A stretch of DNA of 39,159 nt from Streptomyces sp. UNOB3_S3 (GTDB lineage Bacteria > Actinomycetota > Actinomycetes > Streptomycetales > Streptomycetaceae), in assembly GCF_020740895.1 (NCBI RefSeq), contig NZ_JAILXP010000017.1:1-39159 (forward strand), in the 5' to 3' direction. How positions within the stretch are numbered: the stretch's first letter is position 1; each line of letters opens with the position of its first letter. Below are positions 17,701-24,842 of this stretch, in pieces. Under the pieces are notes generated by a model that did no database searches, was not told where the DNA came from, and saw nothing but the letters and a program-made list of their open reading frames with translations. The translations under genes and the position numbers were made by a program.

Positions 17701-17820
17701 CTCAGCGGACCGAACAGGGGGAGCCGCGGGAGCGCGGCGGCCGGGCGGCGGACCCGCGGCGGGCGCGGCCGCCGGAGAAGCTGTGATCGGTGACCCCGTC
17801 GCGTCGGGTAGATCGTCCAT
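14767..17820 (-). CDS. cdgC: membrane PAS-GGDEF-EAL protein, CdgC-like
   Basis: A c-di-GMP signalling protein of 1017 residues. An Ala/Pro-rich N-terminus is followed by about ten transmembrane helices (roughly 65-380), a PAS domain (about 395-516), GGDEF and EAL. GGDEF is intact (598-602) with an inhibitory RxxD (RAGD, 589-592) five residues before it. EAL looks dead: the motif Glu is replaced (GAQARW near 733), DDFG reads DGFG (858-861), and the NVS-type Asn is missing (HVRMSA). So it probably makes c-di-GMP only. Placement beside ilvB matches S. coelicolor CdgC (SCO5511, from memory). The start is uncertain: the frame opens to a GTG at 17922, and neither start has a clear ribosome-binding site. 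Confidence 0.88.
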   Translation of the reverse strand: MDDLPDATGSPITASPAAAPAAGPPPGRRAPAAPPVRSAEGGGAVSAPGAALPRRPAPAGGPGVLPQLLLAIVCGGYATGAALGWGSPELAATMGDFGLSGAAGLAATSCFWYGRTRSTRFRPAWLLFAASSAMAGFGNFVWGWYEVVLGRQVPSPSPADFCFLLFAPPAIIGLLVLARRPVTRAGWVCLGLDSWLIGGSLLTLSWSLALAHTAHFAGETVAHAALSLAYPLLDIVLVSMVLALHFKRSSANRSAINTAIAALALTVLCDALFTSPLLQANYRSGQILDAGWFAGYMLMAYAPWVAREERESGARPGRPPAPPAGRPIAGSLAALTPYLAAAVCTLGILYNVLDGHHVDRVVLFTGCTVVLALVVRQGIMLLDNISLTQELAQKENHFRSLVQGSSDVIMIAAPTGILRYVSPAAAGVYGRDAEELVGSELASLIHPEDLGRVVHEVRRFLAAPPAEEPTTRIECRFRSGSGDWLNVESTVNRHHGGLIFNSRDVTERVRLQAQLQHTAEHDPLTDLPNRALFTKRVQQALAGRRVTDAGTAVLFIDLDGFKAVNDTVGHQAGDELLIQAARRLQDSVRAGDSTARFGGDEFAALIIGDGTRDPAAREYRILEVADRLRLTLSQPYLVEGGTEVRVAASIGVAFAEPDITPGTLMRNADLAMYRAKQAGKGRVELYAPQMQADVVRRTELASRLRTALHDGEFALLHQPVVELATGRITAVGAQARWRSAQGILFTPDEFLRVAEMDRVDESARTAELGRWTLERAAEQAGRRRLAGHAVPVHVRMSAARLLDKSLPPKNVEALILRHGLPSGSLVLELSGSDPRVPLDELERRLVSLRRFGVRIALDGFGTGYAAMSALRRLPIDVLKLDRGLVDGVAESARLHKITAGLLRIAGDLGMQSVADGVDDLEQARVLLAMGCTHGQGMAFAGALDEHRLRHALDRGPYPLPDLAPDTLPATLPGDPTDGGIQVLVGGALPVRSGVAGGAGALAHAPLRSNNETPVPPT
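14791..14796 (-). promoter_or_regulatory. candidate -10 box for ilvB leader transcript
   Basis: Minus-strand AATAAT (14796-14791) is an AT-rich island in the last codons of the upstream cdgC gene, about 58 nt before the leader-peptide start. It matches TATAAT at five of six positions, but no good -35 lies 16-18 nt upstream. TTGACA at 14770-14765 has no matching -10 and overlaps the cdgC stop. Confidence 0.3.
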
Positions 17821-18020
17821 TGGCCGTCCATCGCCCGTCGCCCCCCTCGAGTTCCGGTCCTTCGCCGCCCCCGTGCCGTGCGTGGAGCGGCCCCCGTCGG
17901 GACGATACACCAGAGTCGTCACTCAGGGACATAGCTCATATACATAGCGTAACCAGCTGACGGATTACGGATACGCAGCGCATCCAAACGCTGCCTCTGC
18001 GTGGTACCGGTCCGTGACGA

Positions 18021-18983
18021 CTACGCCGTGGCTACGACATTCCGCAGAGGCTCGTCCAGCACGAATCTGGCCAGTTGATCGCGCAAGAGGGCCTTGGCCC
18101 GGGGCAGATAGGCCGAAGAGGGCCCACCCACATGGGGGGTGATCAGCACTCCGGGCGCCTTCCAGAGCGGGTGCCCGGCGGGCAGCGGCTCGGGGTCGGT
18201 GACGTCCAGGGCGGCGGTCAGCCGGCCGCTCTCCAGCTCGGCCAGGAGCGCCCCGGTGTCCACGACGCCGCCCCGGGCGACGTTCACCAGGAGCGCGCCG
18301 TCCTTCATCCGGGCCAGGAAGCGGGCGTCGGCCAGCCGCGCGGTCTCGGGGGTGAGGGGCGTCGAGAGGATCACCACATCGGCGTCGGGCAGCAGTTCCG
18401 GCAGGGCCGCCACCGGGTGGACCGGACCGCGTGCTGCCACGCGCGGAGAGCGCGCGACGCGCACGACCCGCGCGCACTCAAAGGGCGCGAGCCGGTCCTC
18501 GATGGCGGCGCCGATCGAGCCGTAGCCGACGATGAGCACCGACCTGTCGGCGAGCGCCGGGCGCAGCTCCGGCCGCCACTCCCCCGCGTCCTGCGCCCGG
18601 ACGAAGCCGGGCACGCCCCGGAGCGCGGCGAGCGTCAGGGTCAGGGCCAGCTCGGCGGTGCTCGCGTCGTGCAGCCCGCGCGCGTTGCACAGCCGGGTGC
18701 CGGACGGCAGCGAGGGCAGCTCCGGCAGCAGGTCCTCCACACCGGCGGTGAGCGCCTGGACGACCCGCACCCCGCTCATCCGCGACAGCGGCCGGATCGA
18801 CACTTCGGTGCCCTTCATGTACGGAACGCAGTAGAAGGCGCAACGGGCGGGATCGGTGGGGAAGTCGGGACCGCCGTCCCAGTGGGCGTACTCCAGGCCC
18901 CGGGGCAGGTCGTCGATCTCCTCCGGGGGAATCGGCAACCAGACCAGGGGGCGCGCGGCGGAACCGCTGTGATCTGCACTCAT
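18021..18983 (-). CDS. D-2-hydroxyacid dehydrogenase family protein
   Basis: A 320-residue NAD(P)-dependent oxidoreductase of the D-isomer 2-hydroxyacid family, which interconverts 2-keto and 2-hydroxy acids. The Rossmann motif is VLIVGYGSIGAAIEDRL (about 149-165). The catalytic Arg falls in LLVNVARGGVVDTGAL and the His in LITPHVGGPSS; the intermediate acidic residue lies near DVTDPEPLPAGHPLW. Substrate unknown. It is distinct from serA, lacking ASB and ACT domains. It is divergent from an aldo/keto reductase across about 73 nt, so the pair may be co-regulated. The 98 nt upstream of cdgC (17923-18020) hold no gene. Confidence 0.88.
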   Translation of the reverse strand: MSADHSGSAARPLVWLPIPPEEIDDLPRGLEYAHWDGGPDFPTDPARCAFYCVPYMKGTEVSIRPLSRMSGVRVVQALTAGVEDLLPELPSLPSGTRLCNARGLHDASTAELALTLTLAALRGVPGFVRAQDAGEWRPELRPALADRSVLIVGYGSIGAAIEDRLAPFECARVVRVARSPRVAARGPVHPVAALPELLPDADVVILSTPLTPETARLADARFLARMKDGALLVNVARGGVVDTGALLAELESGRLTAALDVTDPEPLPAGHPLWKAPGVLITPHVGGPSSAYLPRAKALLRDQLARFVLDEPLRNVVATA

Positions 18984-19056
18984 GTCTGGAGGCTATGCGA
19001 AGGGGCCCCGACACCAGAGGTTAGTTTGGGGGCGAGGAACGGGAGGGGAACCGCGG

Positions 19057-20067
19057 GTGGAGCGCAGGACAATCGGTGCGACGGCGCTCGAGGTGGGCGC
19101 GATCGGCCTGGGGTGCATGCCGATGCACTGGGCGTACACCGCCTCCCAGCAGAGCGGGGAGGGCGCGCTGCGCACGGTCCACGCGGCCCTGGACGCCGGC
19201 GCCAGCCTCCTGGACACGGCCGACATGTACGGGCCGTTCACCAATGAGCTGCTGGTGGGGCGGGTGCTGCGGGAGCGGCGCGCGGAGGCGTTCATATCGA
19301 CCAAGTGCGGGCTGCTGGTGGGCGATCAGCACGTCGTCGCCAACGGCCGTCCGGGCTATGTGAAACGGGCGTGCGACGCCTCGCTGCGCCGGCTCCAGAC
19401 CGATGTCATCGACCTCTACCAGCTCCACCGCCCCGACCCCGAGATACCCGTCGAGGAGACCTGGGGCGCCATGGCCGAGCTGGTCGCGGCGGGCAAGGTA
19501 CGGGCGCTGGGCTGGTGCGCCATCGACGCGCGGGCCCGGCGCAGGTTCGGCTCCTCGGCCGGGGCCCGGACGGGGATGTACGACACGACGATCGCCCAGC
19601 TGGAGCGGGTGCAGCAGGTCTTCCCGGTCAGCTGTGTCCAGGCGGAGCTGTCGGTCTGGTCGCGGGAGGCGCTGGACCGGCTGGTGCCGTGGCTGTCCTC
19701 GCGGGGGGTGGGGCTGCTGGCCGCGATGCCCCTGGGGAATGGTTTCCTCAGTGGCACCCTCACTCCCGGTCAGGGCTTCGAGCCGGATGACCTGCGGGCC
19801 CGTCACCCGCGCTTCACGGCGGAGATGATGGCCGCCAATCAGCCGATCGTCGCGGGCCTGCGGCGTGTCGCCGAGCGGCACGACGCCACGGCGGCGCAGG
19901 TGGCCCTGGCCTGGGTGCTGGCGCAGCACCGGCACGTGGTGCCGGTGCCGGGCACGAAGAAGGCCGCGTGGGCGGTGGAGAACGCGGCGGCCGCCGGACT
20001 GCGGCTGACCGCCGAGGACTTGGCGGAGATCACGGCGCTGCCCCAGGCGATGGGGTCCTGGTACTGA
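19057..20067 (+). CDS. aldo/keto reductase
   Basis: A 336-residue NADPH-dependent oxidoreductase with a TIM-barrel fold. The start TIGATALEVGAIGLGCMPM is typical, and the catalytic tetrad can be placed: Asp and Tyr in LLDTADMYGP, Lys in FISTKCGLL, His in YQLHRPDPEIP. Cofactor-binding VPVPGTKKAAWAVENAAA lies near the C-terminus. A GTG start at 19057 is chosen because GGGAGGGG precedes it by 8 nt; the frame extends upstream to 18982 without a ribosome-binding site. Substrate not predictable. It is followed after 70 nt by a sugar-dehydrogenase-like lipoprotein gene on the same strand, possibly one transcript. Confidence 0.9.
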   Translation: MERRTIGATALEVGAIGLGCMPMHWAYTASQQSGEGALRTVHAALDAGASLLDTADMYGPFTNELLVGRVLRERRAEAFISTKCGLLVGDQHVVANGRPGYVKRACDASLRRLQTDVIDLYQLHRPDPEIPVEETWGAMAELVAAGKVRALGWCAIDARARRRFGSSAGARTGMYDTTIAQLERVQQVFPVSCVQAELSVWSREALDRLVPWLSSRGVGLLAAMPLGNGFLSGTLTPGQGFEPDDLRARHPRFTAEMMAANQPIVAGLRRVAERHDATAAQVALAWVLAQHRHVVPVPGTKKAAWAVENAAAAGLRLTAEDLAEITALPQAMGSWY

Positions 20068-20099
20068 CGGGGTGTATCAAGGAGGGGTGTCCCACTCAC

Positions 20100-20136
20100 C
20101 CGAGAGGAACCCTTTCAGCCGAGAGGAACCTTTTGC
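20100..20136 (+). repeat. tandem 18-19-bp duplication carrying the ribosome-binding site
   Basis: CCGAGAGGAACC plus CTTTCAG (20100-20118) and CCGAGAGGAACC plus TTTTGC (20119-20136) are adjacent near-copies just before the GTG of the next gene. Each contains GAGAGG; only the second is correctly spaced (11 nt) for initiation. Confidence 0.65.
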
Positions 20137-20137
20137 C

Positions 20138-21304
20138 GTGCACCTCCCCGGACCACACCCCCTCCCCACGCCACGACGCGTCCCTCGCCGTGCCGCCGCC
20201 ACCGTGGCGCTGGCGCTCTCCTCGCTGCTGATCGTCACGGGCTGCTCGGACGGCTCGTCCTCCGGCGGGTCCGGCACGCCCTCCCGTACGGGCGGGGGCG
20301 GAGCGCCCGCCGAGGGCTCCGCCGAGGCCGTCCGCACGGTCACCGGCAAACTGGACTCGCCGTGGGGCGTGGCCCCGCTGCCGGACGGCGATCTGCTGGT
20401 CGGTTCGCGGAACACCGGCCGGATCGTCCGGGTCGCGGCGAAGGACGGGCGGCAGAGCCCGCTCGGCACCGTCCCGGGCGTCGCGGCGGCGGGCGAGGGC
20501 GGGCTGCTGGGCCTGGCCCTCTCCCCCGGCTACGCCTCCGACCATCTGCTTTACGCCTACTTCACGACGGATTCGGACAATCGCGTCGCCCGGCTGCCGG
20601 TCGACGAGAAACGGCCGGAGGGACAGCGGCTCGGCGCGCCGGACACGATCCTGCGCGGCATCCCCAAGGGACAGATCCACAACGGTGGCCGGATCGCGTT
20701 CGGCCCCGACGGGATGCTCTACGCCGGCACGGGCGAGGCGGGGCTGCGCGACCCCGCCCAGGACAAGGGCTCGCTCGGCGGCAAGATCCTGCGGATGACC
20801 CCCGACGGCCGCCCGGCCCCCGGCAACCCCTTCCCGGACTCGCTCGTCTACAGCTACGGCCACCGCAATGTGCAGGGCCTGGCCTGGGACGCGGACAAAC
20901 GGCTGTGGGCCTCGGAGTTCGGCCAGGACACCTGGGACGAGCTCAACCTCGTCGAGCCGGGCCGGAACTACGGCTGGCCCGTGGCCGAGGGGAAGGCGCG
21001 CAGGGCGGGCCTGACGGACCCCGTGGAGCAGTGGAAGCCCGCCGACGCCTCCCCCAGCGGGCTCGCCTACGCGGCGGGCTCCCTGTGGATGGCCGGACTG
21101 CGCGGCGAACGGCTGTGGCGGATCCCGCTCCGCGGCGCCGCGCCCGCCGCCGCCCCGCGGGCCTTCCTCAAGGGGAACTACGGGCGGCTGCGCACGGTTG
21201 TTCCAACGGGCGACGGCGGGCTGTGGCTGACGACGAGCAACACCGACGGACGGGGCCGGCCGGCGGCCGACGACGACCGGCTGCTGCGGCTGAAGGTGAC
21301 CTGA
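20138..21304 (+). CDS. PQQ-type sugar dehydrogenase, lipoprotein
   Basis: A 388-residue exported beta-propeller of the soluble glucose/sorbosone dehydrogenase family (GSDH). A lipoprotein signal is clear: Arg-rich start, hydrophobic ATVALALSSLLIVTG, lipobox Cys36. A Ser/Gly-rich tether (about 38-65) leads to the propeller with family motifs LDSPWGVAPLPDGDLLVGSR, GLLGLALSPGY, IHNGGRIAFGPDGMLYAGTG, YGHRNVQGLAWD and LNLVEPGRNYGWP. Family members oxidise sugars with PQQ and Ca2+ outside the cell; actual substrate and cofactor use are inferred. GTG at 20138 is preferred over an earlier ATG (20072) because of the ribosome-binding site and signal length. Confidence 0.88.
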   Translation: MHLPGPHPLPTPRRVPRRAAATVALALSSLLIVTGCSDGSSSGGSGTPSRTGGGGAPAEGSAEAVRTVTGKLDSPWGVAPLPDGDLLVGSRNTGRIVRVAAKDGRQSPLGTVPGVAAAGEGGLLGLALSPGYASDHLLYAYFTTDSDNRVARLPVDEKRPEGQRLGAPDTILRGIPKGQIHNGGRIAFGPDGMLYAGTGEAGLRDPAQDKGSLGGKILRMTPDGRPAPGNPFPDSLVYSYGHRNVQGLAWDADKRLWASEFGQDTWDELNLVEPGRNYGWPVAEGKARRAGLTDPVEQWKPADASPSGLAYAAGSLWMAGLRGERLWRIPLRGAAPAAAPRAFLKGNYGRLRTVVPTGDGGLWLTTSNTDGRGRPAADDDRLLRLKVT

Positions 21305-21335
21305 GGGTCGCCTGGCGGCCGCTGAAGGGACCGAC

Positions 21336-21530
21336 ATGTTCAACGTCTTCGAGGAGCTGTTCAGCCCCGGGCGCGCGCACACCGAGGAGGAACGGAACCG
21401 GCTGGAGCTCACCCGCGAGGACGTCGGCGACGGGGACCCGGGCGCGGGCCCGATAGACCTCGACTCCGGCGTCGTGGTCGTCCGGCCCCGGCACTCCGGT
21501 CAGGCGACGACGACGTCCTCGTCCACCTGA
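21336..21530 (+). CDS. DUF6191 small protein
   Basis: A 64-residue acidic protein. The N-terminus MFNVFEELFSPGRAHTEEE and middle DVGDGDPGAGPIDLDSGVVV match a small family widespread in Streptomyces (DUF6191, from memory) with no known function. ATG at 21336 is preceded by AAGGGA, 5 nt away, and lies 31 nt after the sugar-dehydrogenase stop, so co-transcription is likely. Its last 31 nt overlap the 3' end of the convergent MMPL gene. Confidence 0.75.
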   Translation: MFNVFEELFSPGRAHTEEERNRLELTREDVGDGDPGAGPIDLDSGVVVVRPRHSGQATTTSSST

Positions 21531-23776
21531 GCGCCGGCGGTGAGCCCCCGCGCGTGCAGAAGGGCGAGGGGGTCGTCCTCGCGCGGCCCCGCGAAGGCCG
21601 CCGCCACCGGCTCCACCGGCTCGGGCGCCTCGGGTGCCTCGGGCGGCTCGATGCTGATGCGCGGCAGGGCGCGGTCCAGCCAGGCCGGCAGCCACCAGTT
21701 GGCGCCGCCCAGCATGTGCATCAGGGCCGGGACCAGCAGCGTCCGCAGGACGAAGGCGTCCAGGGCCACCGCGGCGGCCAGGCCGATCCCGAACATGGCG
21801 ATCACCCGGTCGCCGCTCAGGACGAAGGCCAGGAAGACCGAAATCATGATCACGGCCGCCGAGTTGATCACCCGGCTGGTCTCCGCCAGGCCCACACGGA
21901 CGGCCCGGCGGTTGTCCCGGGTGGCCAGCCACTCCTCGTACATCCGGCTGACCAGGAACACCTGGTAGTCCATCGACAGCCCGAACAGCACCGAGACCAT
22001 GACCACCGGCAGGAACGGCTCGATCGGGCCCGCGCCGCCGAGACCCAGCGGCTCGCTGCCCCAGCCCCACTGGAAGACGGCGACGATCAGGCCGAAGGAG
22101 GAGGCCACGGCCGCGATGTTCATCGCGGCGGCCTTCAGCGGTATGCCGATACTGCGGAAGGCCAGCAGGAGCAGCAGACAGCCCAGCCCCACCACGGTCC
22201 CCACGAACACCGGCAGCTTGCCGAGGATGACCGCGGCGAAGTCGTCGTACGCCGCCGTCATGCCGCCCACGCGGACGTCCAGGCCGGTGCCCTCGGTGGC
22301 CTTGGGCAGCACGGTCGTGCGGAGCCGGTCGACGAGGTCGCTGGTGGCGCGGGACTGCGGGGACGTCGTGGGCACGACGGTGATGACGCCCGTGCCACCG
22401 CTGCCGCTGAGGACCGAGGGGGTCACGGAGGCGACGCCGGGGGTGTGGCGGAGGGTGTCCGGCAGCTTGTTGAAGGCGAGGCTGTCGGCGGCGCTGCCGA
22501 GGGGCGCGACGAGCGTCAGTGGCCCGTTGACGCCGGGGCCGAAGCCGTGGCCCAGCATGTCGTAGGCCTGGCGGGTGGTGGACCCGGCCGGGTTGTTGCC
22601 CTGGTCGGAGGTGCCGAGGTGGAGGGAGAGCGTCGGGAGGGCCAGGATCAGCATCACGGCGGCGGCCGCCGCGCCCAGCAGCTTCGGGTGGCGCTCGACG
22701 CAGGCCGACCAGCGGGCGGCCAGACCCGTGGGGTGCTCCTCCCGGGGACCCTCGTGCGCGAGACGGCGGCGCTCACGGCGGCCGAGGGCGCGGGGGCCTA
22801 TCAGCCCCAGCAGGGCGGGCAGCAGGGTGACGGAGGCTGCGACGGTGAGGACGACGGTCAGCGAGGCGGCTATCGCCACGCCGTTGAGGAAGCCCAGGCG
22901 CAGGATGAGCATCCCCAGCAGGGCCACGCAGACGGTTCCGCCGGCGAAGACCACGGCGCGCCCGGTCGTGGCGACCGCCCGTTCCGCCGCGACGGCCACG
23001 GGCAGCCCCTGCCGGAGCCCCTTGCGGTGGCGGGTGACGATGAACAGGGCGTAGTCGATGCCGACCCCGAGGCCGATGAGCGTGCCCAGCATGGGCGCGA
23101 AGTCGGCCACCTTCATCAGATGGCCCAGCAGCACCGTGCCCATGGCGGCGGTGCCCACGCCCACCAGGGCCGTCGCTATGGGCAGCAGGCTCGCGGCGAG
23201 CGAGCCGAAGACGACGAAGAGCACCACGGCCGCGACCGCCACGCCGATGATCTCGCTGAGATGGCCGCTCGGGCTCTCGGCGCCGGCGATGCCGCTGCCG
23301 CCGAGGGCCACCTGGAGGTTGTCCGAGGCGGCCGCGCGCGCCGTCTCCACGACCCGCTTCACCTGGGCCTTGTCCGGTGCCCCGCCCTGGGCGACGAAGG
23401 TCACCGAGGCATAGGCGGTGTGCCGGTCCCGGCTGACACGGTCGGCTCCGCCGGCGGCGTAGGGGCTCTCGACGGAGGCCACGCCGGGCAGCCGGGCGAT
23501 CTCGTGGAGCGTCTTCGTCATCCGCTGCTGGACGTCGTTCGCGCGGACCGTGCCCCGGTCGGTGTGCCAGACGATCTTGTCGTCGCCGCTCTCGCCGGGG
23601 AAGGCCTTCTCCAGCAGCGCGGCCGCGCGGGATGACTCCGTGCCGGGGACGCCGTAGTCGTTGGAGTAGGCGGAACCACTCAGCGTCGCCGCGACGGTGG
23701 TCCCGGCGAGGGCGACGAGCCACAGCACGATGACGGTGAAGCGGCGGCGGAGACACCACCGGGCAAGTGAGGTCAT
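21500..23776 (-). CDS. MMPL-family RND transporter
   Basis: A 758-residue membrane exporter of the MMPL/RND superfamily. It has an N-terminal helix (WCLRRRFTVIVLWLVALAG), a large extracytoplasmic loop, five helices, a second loop and a final bundle, about 12 TM in all. Duplicated proton-relay motifs are visible as LIGLGVGIDYALFIV (near 237) and VLFGLSMDYQVFLVSRM (near 596), each GxxxDY. In actinobacteria such proteins export lipids, siderophores or antibiotics; no substrate can be assigned. It stands alone on its strand, and no adjacent regulator explains it. The upstream gap 23777-24043 holds a hairpin and a palindrome. Confidence 0.9.
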   Translation of the reverse strand: MTSLARWCLRRRFTVIVLWLVALAGTTVAATLSGSAYSNDYGVPGTESSRAAALLEKAFPGESGDDKIVWHTDRGTVRANDVQQRMTKTLHEIARLPGVASVESPYAAGGADRVSRDRHTAYASVTFVAQGGAPDKAQVKRVVETARAAASDNLQVALGGSGIAGAESPSGHLSEIIGVAVAAVVLFVVFGSLAASLLPIATALVGVGTAAMGTVLLGHLMKVADFAPMLGTLIGLGVGIDYALFIVTRHRKGLRQGLPVAVAAERAVATTGRAVVFAGGTVCVALLGMLILRLGFLNGVAIAASLTVVLTVAASVTLLPALLGLIGPRALGRRERRRLAHEGPREEHPTGLAARWSACVERHPKLLGAAAAAVMLILALPTLSLHLGTSDQGNNPAGSTTRQAYDMLGHGFGPGVNGPLTLVAPLGSAADSLAFNKLPDTLRHTPGVASVTPSVLSGSGGTGVITVVPTTSPQSRATSDLVDRLRTTVLPKATEGTGLDVRVGGMTAAYDDFAAVILGKLPVFVGTVVGLGCLLLLLAFRSIGIPLKAAAMNIAAVASSFGLIVAVFQWGWGSEPLGLGGAGPIEPFLPVVMVSVLFGLSMDYQVFLVSRMYEEWLATRDNRRAVRVGLAETSRVINSAAVIMISVFLAFVLSGDRVIAMFGIGLAAAVALDAFVLRTLLVPALMHMLGGANWWLPAWLDRALPRISIEPPEAPEAPEPVEPVAAAFAGPREDDPLALLHARGLTAGAQVDEDVVVA

Positions 23777-23859
23777 GACCTGCTTCCCGGGTTTCGCGAC
23801 GATCTCGCCGGGGAGACGACCCGTGCATGTCGACCGCTGAACAGAGTGGGGATCTGGCA

Positions 23860-23880
23860 GAGGCCCCGCTGGGGGGCCTC
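23860..23880 (-). terminator. hairpin between AMIN-like and MMPL genes
   Basis: GAGGCCCC (23860-23867) and GGGGCCTC (23873-23880) pair around five bases. It lies downstream of the AMIN-like gene and upstream of the MMPL start on the same strand, so it may terminate the former or fold in the MMPL leader. Confidence 0.4.
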
Positions 23881-23922
23881 CGGCCGACCACTGTGACAGC
23901 AGGAAAAGATCCTTTGTCTCTT

Positions 23923-23940
23923 TTGTGGGCTATACCACAA
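23923..23940. promoter_or_regulatory. palindrome TTGTGG-N6-CCACAA upstream of MMPL gene
   Basis: Perfect 6-nt arms around GCTATA, about 147 nt upstream of the MMPL start. The minus strand reads GGTATAGCC across the centre, a possible -10, so the site could be an operator. No regulator gene is adjacent. Confidence 0.35.
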
Positions 23941-24000
23941 GCGGTCCGGGATTATGCCTTCGTACGCCCGGACCGGTGAGGCCGGACGACCGGGTCGGCG

Positions 24001-24049
24001 GCCTGGTCAAGTGGCTTGGTCGGCGGCCAGGTCAGTGGCCTGGTCAGCG
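24001..24049. repeat. 24-25-bp imperfect tandem repeat over AMIN-like stop
   Basis: Units 24001-24025 (GCCTGGTCAAGTGG...) and 24026-24049 (GCCAGGTCAGTGG...) are adjacent imperfect copies. The stop codon of the AMIN-like gene (24046-24044) lies inside the second unit. A partial third copy (GGGTCGGCG) precedes 24001. Confidence 0.55.
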
Positions 24050-24649
24050 GAAGCCGCGCCAGCTGTGCGCGACATCCACGACCAGGCGGTTCCCGCTCTG
24101 GAAGACCCGGAACGGCAGCCGCTCGCGGACCCCCACGGCGACCTGGGTGTCGCCCTCGAAGCTGGCGCCGAAGCGGGTGTCCTGGAAGGTGCGGTAGCCG
24201 CCGAGGTCCACCTCCGGCAGCGGCTGCCCGGCCTTCCCGTCGTACGTCCGCTGCATGGTGGCCGGGTCGTAGCTCGGCGCGGCGACCCGGACCTCCAGGA
24301 TCGCGCCGCCGCGCACGGGGATGACGTCGCCCGAGCCGTCCTGCTGGAACTGGTCGACATAACGGACGTGGAAGCCGATCGGACGGCCGTTCCCGGGCCC
24401 GAGGAGGTCGAAGACGATGCGGTCGTAGCAGTCGTGGCTGCCCGTTCTGATGTCCCGCAGCGGCTTGTGCCAGGCGACGGCGCTGCCCTTGGGCAGGCTC
24501 CCCCAGTCCACGGCCGCGCACCCGGCCGCGGGCGGTGTGGCGGCCTCGCCCGCCCCCGCCGCCACGGCGCTCCCGCCCGGCGCCACCGCCATCGTCACAC
24601 CCGCTCCCACCAGCAGGAACGCGGCCAGTCCCGTACGCAACCGTCGCAT
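24044..24649 (-). CDS. secreted AMIN-like domain protein
   Basis: A 201-residue exported protein. ATG at 24649 begins a signal peptide (MRRLRTGLAAFLLVGAGVTMAVAPGGSAVAA), probably cleaved after an Ala near 30-31. The mature part has two Cys (AAGCAAVDWGSL and SHDCYDRIVFDL) that could form a disulfide, then a beta-rich domain (FHVRYVDQF, EVRVAAPSYDP, LGGYRTFQDTRF, FRVFQSGNRLVVDVAHSW). The ending resembles AMIN-like domains of actinobacterial exoproteins; function unknown, cell-wall association inferred. The frame opens upstream to 24754, but that part does not look like coding sequence and would bury the signal. It is monocistronic. Confidence 0.8.
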   Translation of the reverse strand: MRRLRTGLAAFLLVGAGVTMAVAPGGSAVAAGAGEAATPPAAGCAAVDWGSLPKGSAVAWHKPLRDIRTGSHDCYDRIVFDLLGPGNGRPIGFHVRYVDQFQQDGSGDVIPVRGGAILEVRVAAPSYDPATMQRTYDGKAGQPLPEVDLGGYRTFQDTRFGASFEGDTQVAVGVRERLPFRVFQSGNRLVVDVAHSWRGFR

Positions 24650-24782
24650 GGAGAACCCCCAGCCTCTCAGTGCGGGCACGCCGACCGGCCCGCTGACGGG
24701 GATCATGCCGGACCGTTTCACCCCATGAGGGGCGTACGGGCGAATTCCGGCCAACAGGGGCCGTAGCCGGTGGCGGACACGG

Positions 24783-24816
24783 CGACGGCCGCCCCTCCGG
24801 AGAGGGACGGCCGTCG
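24783..24816 (-). terminator. terminator after gatB
   Basis: A 14-bp stem with one mismatch (outer CGACGGCCG/CGGCCGTCG, inner CCCTC/GAGGG) and loop CGGA, 27 nt past the gatB stop. It closes the gatCAB transcript. Confidence 0.75.
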
Positions 24817-24842
24817 TGACGCGTTGACGCGGGGCGTGGCGA

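Noticed and set aside
14812..17793. A 993-codon open frame antisense to cdgC
   Set aside because: Composition is Gly/Ala/Val/Asp-rich with no motifs, while the opposite strand has clear PAS, GGDEF and EAL domains.
17821..17922. A 34-residue extension of CdgC to a GTG at 17922
   Set aside because: Not excluded, but there is no ribosome-binding site and the sequence is low-complexity; the shorter form is listed and the doubt noted.
17923..18020. A BldD binding site upstream of cdgC
   Set aside because: TAAC and TTAC half-motifs are present, but the spacing and second half do not fit the TNAC-N5-GTNA consensus I know.
24356..24361. A TTA codon in the AMIN-like gene
   Set aside because: In frame the bases read CGT TAT, not TTA.
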